Assembly (NCBI GenBank): GCA_030849805.1 | Contig: JASANZ010001983.1 | Span: 1 to 29,531 of the forward strand | DNA from: Sergeia podlipaevii | Lineage: Eukaryota > Euglenozoa > Kinetoplastea > Trypanosomatida > Trypanosomatidae | Length of the DNA: 29,531 nucleotides | Direction of reading: 5' to 3' | In this document: positions 10,403-18,852 of the stretch, one piece after another | Layout of the letters: the number at the start of each line of letters is the position of its first letter | Position numbering within the stretch: position 1 is the first letter of the stretch | The notes under the pieces: generated by a model | The model's database searches: none | The model's input: the letters and a program-made list of their open reading frames with translations, nothing else | Told to the model about the DNA's origin: nothing | Position numbers and translations under genes: made by a program

Positions 10403-13400
10403 ATGATGTCGTACAATCGTCTGCGTATGCTCGCCTGCACTCTCTATCGTATTCTCTACCGCGTGACGCTGAAGGTGGGGGTGCATAGAATTGTGTCCGC
10501 GCTGCTTTGTCTAGCAGCAATTTTGTTTTTGCTGATATCCGTTCTGCATGGCAAAGCAGACAAAAATGGAGTTCACTTCACCAAGTTAGAGGACGTCTGG
10601 CAGAGGGACGTGATACACGGCAGGAAATCACCAGTTAGGCTTGACGAGCTTAGTTTTCCAGATCCGAATGACCTTCGGCACCGCGTCGTGCGTAACAACT
10701 TGCGTACTTTTTGGCGTAGTTATACGCGTAGTGAGATCCGCGCGAGAAACCACGACATTGACTTTGTCTACACCTTTGCCAATGGGTCTATCCTCAATCA
10801 CGTGTACCGCCGCCTCGTGCTCAAGTCGTGTGATGGGGTCATGTTCTCCTCTGAAAGTGACTATTACTCACTACAGACGGGCATTTCTCATATTAGTAAA
10901 TTGATTGGCCCCGTTGTCGAAGCTGGCTCGACCGCCGATGAGAGCTTCATCACAAGCAACCGTCAACGGATTGCTCAGTCGCTGTTCAGTAGTGTCGCAT
11001 CGTCGACCACCACCACTGCCACCGCTACTGCTGGAGGTGAAGGTGTTTCGGAAAAGTTGAAGGTGAAGGCGCTGGAGTCTCTTCTTCGTGCCATTGAGAC
11101 ATCTCTCAAGCCCGCCGCGGCAGCGTTGGCAGAGGAGCGGCTCGCAGAGAACACAGATCACAAAGATAGACGGAAACCTTCTTTTTTTTCGGTGGTTAGT
11201 ACCACCACGACGACAACGCCGCCGATGGTGCGGCCATCTTCGGACGAAAATGCTGACGCCGGCGAAGGTGCTGATGCAGTACACGCAACTCCCACAAGGG
11301 TGGTGAATGCGGCGAATCACGATCGCCTGGGCGAGTACGTGCTGGTTACCGTCCCTATTTTTTACTCTGCCTTGCCAGACGCCAGCGCGCGCACGCATAC
11401 CCGGAACGTGACCTTGCCAATACCGCGCTCGCTCGCAAAGGCTATCCTGTCCGCTTCTGACGAGTATCGTGCGAGGTTTTCCTCGTCCGCCGCGAGAGCC
11501 GCTGCAGCTGCGGACAGGCCAATGGGAGAGAAGCAGGATGGCGCGAGTTCAAAGAGGCGTGCTAAGCAGTTCAACATGACCATGGAGAGTGTTGGCGTTT
11601 TCCTGGCCGAACTTTTTCGCGTCAGCAGCACCACCCCTCGGTGCTCGATCCGTCGGCGATTGGGATATCCCCGAACGAACGCAAAATTGCTTCATGCGGT
11701 CCGCGCAGTGCGGAGTCAAACGGTTGATAACCGCGATCGAGAGTCCGATGAGTTGCGATATTCTATCCGCAGCTTTGAGCAGCACACCAGGTGGCACACA
11801 GGACGCCTTTTGCTTGTTTCACCGGGCCACTCTCCGTCTTGGATTGATGAGTCCAAGAACTTTCTAGCCAGCGTGTGCATTGACGATGCGACGGAGCTGC
11901 TACCCGTCGGTCGTCGCTCTCTCGGGCTGCCTGTGATGCCAATGGAAGAGGTAACGGCGATGTCGTTGCCTGAAGGCGTAGACATGAAAAGCTTGAACAA
12001 AATTGTACGGCGGAAGAAAACCGCAAATGATGAAATGGTACGTCGCGCGGCGGCGCGAGGGCTAAAGTTGCTGCTGAACTACGATGTGAAGGAGGCGGAG
12101 AAGAAGATACTCCTGCTTAACTTGGCCAATGGTGAAGCCGATGCTGCTGACGGTGAAGATAGTGGCGGCAGCAAGGCCAATAGGAATGGAGGAGATGCGG
12201 CTTCTTATGAAACACCTGAGAGGAGGCTTGACTCAAGATTTATCCCCACTACTGAGGAGGATTTTGGTGACGGTCGTCGGGTGCTGTGCTTTACTTCCAA
12301 TGCACACCGCATGCGCAACGTGTATGCTGGCAACGAACCCTATCGCTACAAAACGAGTGTGCAACGCTTTGCTGACTCATCGTCGGCGTCGACAAACGCC
12401 ACTACATCGACAACAACGGCGTCAGCGAAAGATGGAGAGGCGGCGACGATGGCACGTCCATCCATTGAGGACGGAGAGGGCATCTTACCAGATCCTAACA
12501 CCCTCAAGGGACAATTTTGGCGCAACCACGATGAAAGTTCGGTAGTCGACGACACCGTAAGAGTGCTGGATCTCGATGGTCACGCACATCATCGCCATAG
12601 ACGGCTCATCGCGGTTCATCAAGACTGCCTTCTTCCACACGGCATGCGCGTTACGATCAACAGCTTTACCATTGAGCAGTACCTCTACCGCATTCGCAAC
12701 GCAACCGCTGTACATCTGTACATTAATGATGATTACTTTCTCAATCGCAATCTCAGAGTTTCTCACCTTTTTAATCAATACGGCGGCGTCGTGGTGCGCG
12801 GGGATAACTTTATCACAGACGCTGTTCGTGCGGATGAAGGCTCTGTAGACTGGCGCGAGGGTGTGTACCACTCGAACTTGTTCTCGATCAAATCTGCTGA
12901 GATGGATCGCGAGGACTACCTTTCTCCTGGACTAGAGGAGATGTGGAGAGCAGAGCACCGCGTCGAGACACCTGTTTTTGTGACGAGTTCCACCACCCCA
13001 GGCACAACGGCAGCATCAGCTGCTGCGACTGCTGTCAGAGTCAACAGCATCATCAACAATGCAGAGCGGACAGTGTCGACAGCCTCTGTCGTGCGGGGCG
13101 GCATTGCATCCAATGTAGCCTCGGAGGGCTATCTTACTGTCACCGCGAGTACTACGGATGAGATTGCCACCGCAGAGAGCATCGTCGCCTCTCTTGCACC
13201 AGCTGTTTCTGCATTACCACGTGCTTTCAATCTATCTGGCTTTTTGATCGCGCCATCGTCATTGCTGGCAAAGACGGGGATAGCCTCGACGCGGCCTTAC
13301 CTGAATTCACGCAATGTGCTCCCTATCGGCGTACTTCCTCGCTTGCTAGGGCCGACACGCGGTGGTGCCCTCCGTATTGCCCATAACGCACAGGAAGACC

Positions 13401-15556
13401 CACATCGCTATTCTGGAGAGCCGCTACCGCCGCGCGCCATCCCCAAACATCGCCGCCGATACGCCATGCACGCACCGTTCTTGTACTGTAATCGACTCTT
13501 CGAGTACATTAACATTCGCTTTGAACGTGAACTCTCCTCTAACGCGCTTTGGCACCGTCGACGGGCCGCGAAGGATATCCACCCGCCGTACCTTTACGCC
13601 GACCTCGCGCTCCACCGGCCGTGGGTGAGCTCGCCAAAGTTTCTACCCTACTTGTTTGAGCTGCATCGGTACCGACAGCAGGTAGAGGAGTATCTTGCCG
13701 ACTCAAACAACGCGACATCATCCGCGTCGCATTTGCAGAATGGAGATATTGCGATAGATACGGCATCAACGAAAACAACGGCTACTTTTCCTGAACGACG
13801 CAGCACTACAAACTGGAGCAACAACAGCGGCAGCAAAGGTGAAGGAGTATGGAGCCACCACGCGCTCTCTGGAGGTCCTCCACAGCGGCCGCCAATGACA
13901 GCGATCCTTCTCGACAACGAGGACGCCTGTGCACCGGCCACCTTTGTGTCAGGCCAAGCGAGCCTCTCCAAGTTTGCCAAGTTCGTCGATGACTTCGATA
14001 AAAATTTTAATCGCATCCGAGGCATTGAAAGGGCGAACCCTTTGTTTTTCAACATCAACACCGACTTTTCATGGGACAACGTGAGTGTGTTGATGCAGAC
14101 CTACATTGCAGCGAAATTCCCTTTTCCTTCTTACTTGGAAACAGGCAACAGCACTTCGTTTCGCCTTGCCAAGTCACCGTTTTTGTATGACATTCGCTCT
14201 CACCGCAGGCGCCGGCCATACTCTCCTGCAAACGCGCCTGTATTCTCCCCAGAGGAGTGGGGAGGCGACACGAAACATGAAGGACAAGGAGGAGGAGGAG
14301 GAGGAGATGCGGAGCCACAGAGGATGGCTTTTGCTGCAGGCGATGACGGTCGTGTTAACGAACCAATGCGCAATACGTCAAACATTTATGGAGAAGGAGG
14401 AGGAGAAGGAGGAGGAGACCCTTTCACCGCCGCTACGAGAACTGCTCCGACGACGGCGATTAGTAGTAGTAGTACTCGCCAGAACAACCACAACGGGAAG
14501 GGTCACTTTGCCGTACCATCGCCCATGGTGAGTCAACCACCACTCAACACATCAATAATATTGCTTGGCTCTGACCCTTTTCAAGAATTGTTCGCCGACC
14601 TGATGGCTCTTCCACTTGTTCTCATTGCCAACGACGAGGAGGCCTTCTGTCCCTTGGTGCGCAGCTTGCAGTTTGCGCTTCCCCGCTACGCTGGTCGAGA
14701 GATCGTGCTCGTGCACGTCCCACCCGCTCACGGCAAGTCTGTTGCTCTGATGCGCGCGGAGCAGCGCCACCCTGTGCGGCATTTTATGCCCGTGACGCTG
14801 TGCACGTACAGCATCAAGCGCGTTCGCGTGACGACCGTGCCGGCAGGAACTCCGACTGTCCACGCAGCACGTGCTGGCTTAAGGGAAATCATGAATCGCC
14901 GTCCGCCCAACGATAAAGTACTCCCCACTGCGGTGCTGCATCGTGTTCGTACTACTCAAGCAGAAGAAAAACTGAGCGATCCGTTGCATAAAGCTACAGA
15001 AGGGGACAAGCTCGCGACCAACACTCGCCTCGTGAGAGGGATCGTCATTGACGCCACGACGGCCGCTGCCGGTGATGTCAACGCGTGGGGTTCGTATGAG
15101 TCCTTGTTGGAGGCTCTTGGGATTCCTGGCCAGTCTCTGGCGCTGGAAGACTTCAAGCAAGTTAGCTTTCCCGCTCACGCACTCCTCCCAGAGGCAACGC
15201 GCTCTTCTTCGGTTGCAGGTATGAACACTCATGATGGCAGAGGGGAGAAGGGTCAGGCAGGGCAGGCGGCGGATGGCGAAACCTCCGGAGAGAATGAGGA
15301 GGAGGACGAGGACGAGAACAGTGAAGAAGGGGTGGACGCGAAGGGACGCGAGAGAAGGAACGTGCTGCTTGTCTTGAAGGCGTCTGAAGCCGCGCGTCGA
15401 GCGGTACATTGGATCACTGGGGGCTCTGAGAACGACCTGCTCTCAGCATACCCGCTTCCTTCATCAAAATGGGAAAATATGAACGCGCCAGTGCGCTTTT
15501 CATATGAAGTGGAGGACGAAGAAGAAACTCCTATTAGCGAAGTACTTTCGGTATAA
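10403..15556 (+). CDS. Stealth-family sugar-phosphate transferase, type II membrane protein
   Basis: A predicted Golgi-type enzyme of the Stealth family, whose known members transfer a sugar 1-phosphate from a nucleotide sugar to a glycan (for example the alpha/beta subunit of GlcNAc-1-phosphotransferase). The start is the first in-frame ATG of a double ATG; upstream codons come from a TA/TTG repeat. A short basic N-terminus precedes a hydrophobic anchor at about residues 35-54. Four conserved blocks are recognisable in order: CR1 with DFVYTF (120-125), CR2 with RDRESDELRYSIRS (444-457) followed by a GHSPSWI segment, CR3 with INSFTIEQYLYRI and YINDDYF (about 752-779), and CR4 with YAMHAPF (about 1020) and FFNINTDFSWDN (1215-1226). 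Long low-complexity acidic, Thr/Ala/Ser-rich or Gly-rich inserts separate them, so the protein (1717 aa) is much longer than bacterial Stealth proteins. The region after about 1380 is unassigned and ends in an acidic tail. In Leishmania relatives a mannose-phosphate transferase role in phosphoglycan synthesis is conceivable, but that is inference. Confidence 0.85.
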   Translation: MMSYNRLRMLACTLYRILYRVTLKVGVHRIVSALLCLAAILFLLISVLHGKADKNGVHFTKLEDVWQRDVIHGRKSPVRLDELSFPDPNDLRHRVVRNNLRTFWRSYTRSEIRARNHDIDFVYTFANGSILNHVYRRLVLKSCDGVMFSSESDYYSLQTGISHISKLIGPVVEAGSTADESFITSNRQRIAQSLFSSVASSTTTTATATAGGEGVSEKLKVKALESLLRAIETSLKPAAAALAEERLAENTDHKDRRKPSFFSVVSTTTTTTPPMVRPSSDENADAGEGADAVHATPTRVVNAANHDRLGEYVLVTVPIFYSALPDASARTHTRNVTLPIPRSLAKAILSASDEYRARFSSSAARAAAAADRPMGEKQDGASSKRRAKQFNMTMESVGVFLAELFRVSSTTPRCSIRRRLGYPRTNAKLLHAVRAVRSQTVDNRDRESDELRYSIRSFEQHTRWHTGRLLLVSPGHSPSWIDESKNFLASVCIDDATELLPVGRRSLGLPVMPMEEVTAMSLPEGVDMKSLNKIVRRKKTANDEMVRRAAARGLKLLLNYDVKEAEKKILLLNLANGEADAADGEDSGGSKANRNGGDAASYETPERRLDSRFIPTTEEDFGDGRRVLCFTSNAHRMRNVYAGNEPYRYKTSVQRFADSSSASTNATTSTTTASAKDGEAATMARPSIEDGEGILPDPNTLKGQFWRNHDESSVVDDTVRVLDLDGHAHHRHRRLIAVHQDCLLPHGMRVTINSFTIEQYLYRIRNATAVHLYINDDYFLNRNLRVSHLFNQYGGVVVRGDNFITDAVRADEGSVDWREGVYHSNLFSIKSAEMDREDYLSPGLEEMWRAEHRVETPVFVTSSTTPGTTAASAAATAVRVNSIINNAERTVSTASVVRGGIASNVASEGYLTVTASTTDEIATAESIVASLAPAVSALPRAFNLSGFLIAPSSLLAKTGIASTRPYLNSRNVLPIGVLPRLLGPTRGGALRIAHNAQEDPHRYSGEPLPPRAIPKHRRRYAMHAPFLYCNRLFEYINIRFERELSSNALWHRRRAAKDIHPPYLYADLALHRPWVSSPKFLPYLFELHRYRQQVEEYLADSNNATSSASHLQNGDIAIDTASTKTTATFPERRSTTNWSNNSGSKGEGVWSHHALSGGPPQRPPMTAILLDNEDACAPATFVSGQASLSKFAKFVDDFDKNFNRIRGIERANPLFFNINTDFSWDNVSVLMQTYIAAKFPFPSYLETGNSTSFRLAKSPFLYDIRSHRRRRPYSPANAPVFSPEEWGGDTKHEGQGGGGGGDAEPQRMAFAAGDDGRVNEPMRNTSNIYGEGGGEGGGDPFTAATRTAPTTAISSSSTRQNNHNGKGHFAVPSPMVSQPPLNTSIILLGSDPFQELFADLMALPLVLIANDEEAFCPLVRSLQFALPRYAGREIVLVHVPPAHGKSVALMRAEQRHPVRHFMPVTLCTYSIKRVRVTTVPAGTPTVHAARAGLREIMNRRPPNDKVLPTAVLHRVRTTQAEEKLSDPLHKATEGDKLATNTRLVRGIVIDATTAAAGDVNAWGSYESLLEALGIPGQSLALEDFKQVSFPAHALLPEATRSSSVAGMNTHDGRGEKGQAGQAADGETSGENEEEDEDENSEEGVDAKGRERRNVLLVLKASEAARRAVHWITGGSENDLLSAYPLPSSKWENMNAPVRFSYEVEDEEETPISEVLSV

Positions 15557-16167
15557 CAAATAAGTACGTGTAGCTATACTTAGGAAAAACAAAAAGCATA
15601 TATGGGTAGAGATACAGAACCACCATGGGCAGGGAGTACTTCCATGTGAGACCGGATTACTTGTTAATAGCTTAAGTTTTTTTTTTTCCTTCTGAAGCAT
15701 GATATGTGCTACATCTGTGTGTGTGTATGCATATGGATGTATTATTTTTTCGGCCTGCTTTATTGTTATAACTTTCTGCAATATGCAGTAGTGATTGTGT
15801 GTGTGTGTGTTTGTGTGAGAGGAGGAATGAACAAGTAGAGGACATTTTTTTTTTTTTATAGCTGCTGCACTATAATGTTTAGAATTAGAAAAGAAACAAA
15901 GGGAGATGCAAATGAAGAGAGAGAGGTTCGAGTAACTTCTTGTTTTTCTTTTCTAATGCCCTAAAGGGAAATAAATTTTATCAGCATCGATATGGATGCG
16001 AGGGAGCCAATTTTTTTAAATCTATTTTATTGCTATGTATATGTATGGCCTTCCTTCTCTATAGATATTATGGAGACTATGCTGATTTTTTTTTTTTAAA
16101 TATATCCTTCGGAAAGGAAAGGGCTTTGCTTCTTTTTTCGAGAGCAGCATTACATTCTACTTGTGAT

Positions 16168-16202
<35 letters not shown>

Positions 16203-16229
16203 GAAAGATGAGATAATACAATTAGCAAA
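15557..16229. other. spacer 3' of the Stealth gene
   Basis: No gene is supported. The spacer holds pyrimidine tracts, a TG-rich stretch near 15797-15816 and a (CA)16 repeat at 16169-16200. An open frame at about 15940-16242 starts without ATG and runs through poly-T and the CA repeat, so I do not regard it as coding. Confidence 0.55.
16169..16200. repeat. (CA)16 microsatellite
   Basis: A perfect CA dinucleotide array of 32 bases. It lies about 30 bases before the GC-richer block where the retroelement remnant seems to begin. Confidence 0.95.
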
Positions 16230-16235
16230 GCACGG

Positions 16236-16270
16236 CCGCTAGCGGTTGTAGCGTGTCGAGACGCGACACG
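16236..16270. repeat. palindrome and hairpin at the left edge of the retroelement
   Basis: A perfect 10-base palindrome (ccgctagcgg, 16236-16245) is followed closely by an inverted repeat with a 7-bp stem (cgtgtcg at 16252-16258, cgacacg at 16264-16270) and a 5-base loop. Such structures could be part of the element's terminal region. Function is unproven. Confidence 0.6.
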
Positions 16271-16363
16271 AAGTGAGCTATTACTTGGGTGTTGCTGTAG
16301 AGCATGAGTACGTGGAGACCTGGAAAGCGGTCACCCTATATTATTATATGTGATTATTATGTG

Positions 16364-16433
16364 TTATCCCTGAACCTCCTACTAAACCATCTACCTTCCC
16401 CCCTTTTTTTGTATTGACACCGCACAGGGATAA
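16364..16433. repeat. short inverted repeat in the retroelement leader
   Basis: The 9-base word ttatccctg (16364-16372) recurs as its exact reverse complement, cagggataa (16425-16433), with a 52-base spacer. It could fold as a stem or be chance in this AT-rich stretch. Confidence 0.4.
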
Positions 16434-16544
16434 GAAATATCAAACTAGGAACTTTAGGGCATACATTGAGAATATTTGTTTAAAAAACTATTTTTTAAAC
16501 ACAAGACTTAAAAGACAAGATCTCGCAAGCCAAGGTCCTCAATC

Positions 16545-17115
16545 ATGTCTGAGTCATCTGCCACAATGAAAGAAAAAAATTGATGGCGATATACGAACTC
16601 GGCGAACGCCATATCCTTCCCCCGGATGAGGTAGAGTCGCAGGTCCGCGCCTTCATCATCAAAGGACTAAGAGCGAAGGAGTCAAGTTTTGGCACCACCT
16701 CAGAGGAATACCTCGCGAAACAGCAGGAGTATTCCATGAAACCGTGGATGAAGGACCTGGATAACGCCAAGACATTTTGGGCGGAAAGGGAAACCACATC
16801 CCGCGAAGAATTCCGGCAGCGCTTCGAGTTACTGGCGCGCAACAAGGATCTGTCCCCGACAGCGAACACTGTTTGCACCTACCTCCTATACTCGGACACG
16901 GAGATCGGCGCTAACTCTCTTCTGCACCTATTCCTGCGGACCCCCAAAGGGAAGAAAACAGAATTGTTCAATTGGGACGTGGTCGATGCCTTGAAGCCAT
17001 CAGAGAAAGCGTATTTCGGGGAAAACATGAAGAGGATAAGGTAGTCCCTCTTCCCACCAGGTCCTTGTGGTTACCTGAACCAAAGGCTGGTGGACCAGCT
17101 CCAGGAGGAGGATAA
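16545..17115 (+). pseudogene. gag-like first reading frame of the retroelement, frameshifted
   Basis: The longest intact piece starts at ATG 16583 and stops at 17044 (153 aa). It is charged, mainly helical in character and has no motif I can name; the gag-like label rests on its position ahead of RNase H. A better start seems to be ATG 16545, whose frame (MSESSATMKEKN) ends at a stop straight after an A7 run (16573-16579); one missing A would account for the break. Near the 3' end the frame changes again: from 17041 a different frame gives a Pro/Gly-rich tail (SLWLPEPKAGGPAPGGG) and a stop at 17113-17115. Two frame changes in under 600 bases suggest a decayed gene. It may instead be a non-gag protein of the element. 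Confidence 0.45.
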
Positions 17116-17723
17116 CTCCATCCTTGAGGGCGGAGGTGAAGCTTCCCGCGCAGCAAGGTTATTCGCGAAGCCCACGGAACTTTTTGAAGGGGGGGGGGGT
17201 ACGCCGAGGCGATTTACAATGCTCAGGGAGAGCAGATATACGCCGTCCACATGGACAACACGGACGCGCGTCTTGCCGAGCTGCAGAAGCACCTCCTCCG
17301 AGGGAGCAAGACCGCACGAGACATTTCACTGCAAAACACTCTGCCCACGCCGAGCCAAGGGCCATCGAGGAGTTGCTGAGAGTATTAATAAGACGAAGCC
17401 CACAAGGGAGCCACAAAAATGGGCTGTAGTGACTGATCACATCGCCATCGTCCGCGCAGAGATGAATGAATGGATATGGCGGCATTGGCAGGGGCTATGC
17501 GCTCAACAAGCTTTTTGAACTTACCAATAATCTACTCCACGAACACAATATCCTTGTGGTTTTCTTTTACCTTGCGGGCGAGTGCAATCCTGCTGACACA
17601 CTATCTAGGTATTTTGACGAGGACGAAACTGAAATACCGCAGCTCCTAGAAAGGCCCGCAGATAACATTAATGTACCACTGCTGAAATACACTTACTCGC
17701 CAATATGCGAAAGCGATGCTTGA
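17116..17723 (+). pseudogene. RNase H end of a retroelement reverse transcriptase, broken by frameshifts
   Basis: Reading along the DNA, family-like peptide pieces jump between frames: a YAEAIYNAQG segment after the G11 run (17189-17199), then AEPRAIEELL (likely catalytic Glu, near 17360), then WAVVTDHIAIV (likely catalytic Asp, near 17425), then GGIGRGYALNKLFEL and AGECNPADTLSR (final Asp, near 17575-17610). At least four frame changes are needed. The change near 17465 coincides with a tandem ATGA duplication and another lies by an A5 run near 17416-17420, both typical slippage sites. The longest intact piece is 17466-17723. The order Glu, Asp, Asp and the NPAD-SR ending match RNase H of DIRS-like elements. 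The polymerase domain is absent. Confidence 0.6.
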
Positions 17724-18210
17724 CCTGATGGGATATCAAATTCAAATCCGCCTATCTAAACCAATTTGAACGCAGAGGCTAGCTGATGGGACACGGAGAG
17801 CAGTCGTCCACAAATCTATTGAGATCTCCTGTGAGAGGGAAGTCCCTGATGTGTGGGACAGAGCGGCACTAATGCGCTAGCATGGAAGCTCGATTGACCT
17901 GCACGTCCTTCCTTCTATTCCTCCCCTTTTATTATTACATAGGAAATCGACAATATATATATCTATATATGCATTTTTCTCTTCTTGTAGGCACTTATAT
18001 CCTTCCCCTCCTCGCCTTTTTCGCTTTCAATAATGGAAGCTTTCTTACGTTTCCTTTATAATTTTTTTGTTAGCCTTTCTCTTTCCAACTTTACATATCT
18101 CTTTTTTTTTAAAGGCGGAAAATGCTATTAATAAGTTGAAAGAAAGCAACAGCGAATACTTTCCCCAGAAAAAATTCTTTCTGTTATGGACGATGAAGAG
18201 AGGTGGATAA

Positions 18211-18211
18211 G

Positions 18212-18243
<32 letters not shown>

Positions 18244-18244
18244 G
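18211..18244. repeat. (TAGA)8 microsatellite
   Basis: A perfect tetranucleotide array of about eight units, followed by a purine run including G9. It is a simple tandem repeat and not a CRISPR array, because the units have no spacers. Confidence 0.95.
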
Positions 18245-18644
18245 AGAGGGGGGGGGAGAAAACACACATACACACACAAACAAGGAAAAAAAAATGGTGA
18301 GAGACAGGTACCAAATACATTTCTTTTTTTTTTTTTGTTCTTGTTGTTTTGAAACGTCTCGCATCCCGCTTTCCTCTTTATCATCTCTTTTTTTATTTGT
18401 CTATTTTTTTATCTCGGAATTTTTTCTTTTTGCTAGTATGTGTGTGTTTGTGTGTCTATGCGCGTGCTATGTTTGCAGATTGACGCGACAAAGTTATTAT
18501 AAGTAATATAAACTCTGCCTGCATGTGTGAGCATTTTTTTTGATATATATGTGATTTTGCTCTAAATTGTGCTGGAGCAATATCGATGATTTGTGTGTAT
18601 ATATAGGTTAAAATCTGGGCACTTTTCTTTCGTTCTTTGTATAA

Positions 18645-18732
18645 TTATAATATTTTTTTTTCTTCTTCATATTCTTTTCTTCTTCTCTCTCTTATATATA
18701 TTGCTATCTGATACAACACCTCACTTTGTAAG
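18645..18732 (+). promoter_or_regulatory. candidate spliced-leader acceptor for the glycosyltransferase gene
   Basis: A long T/C-rich tract (18645-18713) is followed by AG at 18731-18732. A second pyrimidine tract (18807-18827) lies closer to the gene, but its first following AG is at 18871-18872, inside the open frame. Which is used decides the protein start (18853 or 18892). Confidence 0.35.
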
Positions 18733-18852
18733 AACATATATCTGCGCAGTACGTTCGTACACACAGTCAGGCAAACACCCACATAGCGCTCATATATACA
18801 TATCATTCTTTCTTTTTTTTTTTATCTGTATGTGTGTGTGTGTGTGCATGGA

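Larger units (their letters stand above)
16230..17900 (+). mobile_element. degenerate retroelement, probably tyrosine-recombinase (DIRS/VIPER/TATE) class
   Basis: A GC-richer island lies between AT-rich spacers. It contains a gag-like open frame (16545-17115) and, right after it, the C-terminal RNase H part of a reverse transcriptase (17116-17723) spread over several frames. The RNase H pieces (a TDHIAIV strand, a GGIGRGYALNKLFEL helix and an ending AGECNPADTLSR) resemble DIRS-type elements more than non-LTR elements or Ty3/copia. No polymerase core and no tyrosine recombinase are visible, so the middle of the element is missing. RT-RNase H at the 3' end, after an upstream gag-like frame, matches my recollection of the VIPER order. 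Boundaries are set by the change in base composition only; I found no clear terminal repeats or target-site duplication. Confidence 0.6.
17724..18852. other. spacer and leader between retroelement and glycosyltransferase gene
   Basis: Bases 17724-17900 keep the higher GC of the element but show no readable coding sequence. The 9-base word ctgatggga occurs twice (near 17724 and 17782). From 17900 on the DNA is AT-rich with poly-T runs, a TAGA repeat and TG repeats. No gene is supported on either strand. Open frames here consist of Ser/Leu/Tyr/Phe-rich translations of the repeats. Confidence 0.5.

Noticed and set aside
15940..16242. 100-codon open frame after the Stealth gene
   Set aside because: It begins at TTG rather than ATG, and runs through T-tracts and the CA repeat (His-Thr repeats).
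16583..17044. Gag-like frame as a normal host gene
   Set aside because: It sits directly against RNase H fragments, shows frame breaks at both ends and lacks a pyrimidine-tract leader close by, so an element origin is more likely.
18211..18244. Possible CRISPR-like array
   Set aside because: The units are contiguous TAGA tetranucleotides without spacers, a plain microsatellite in a eukaryote.
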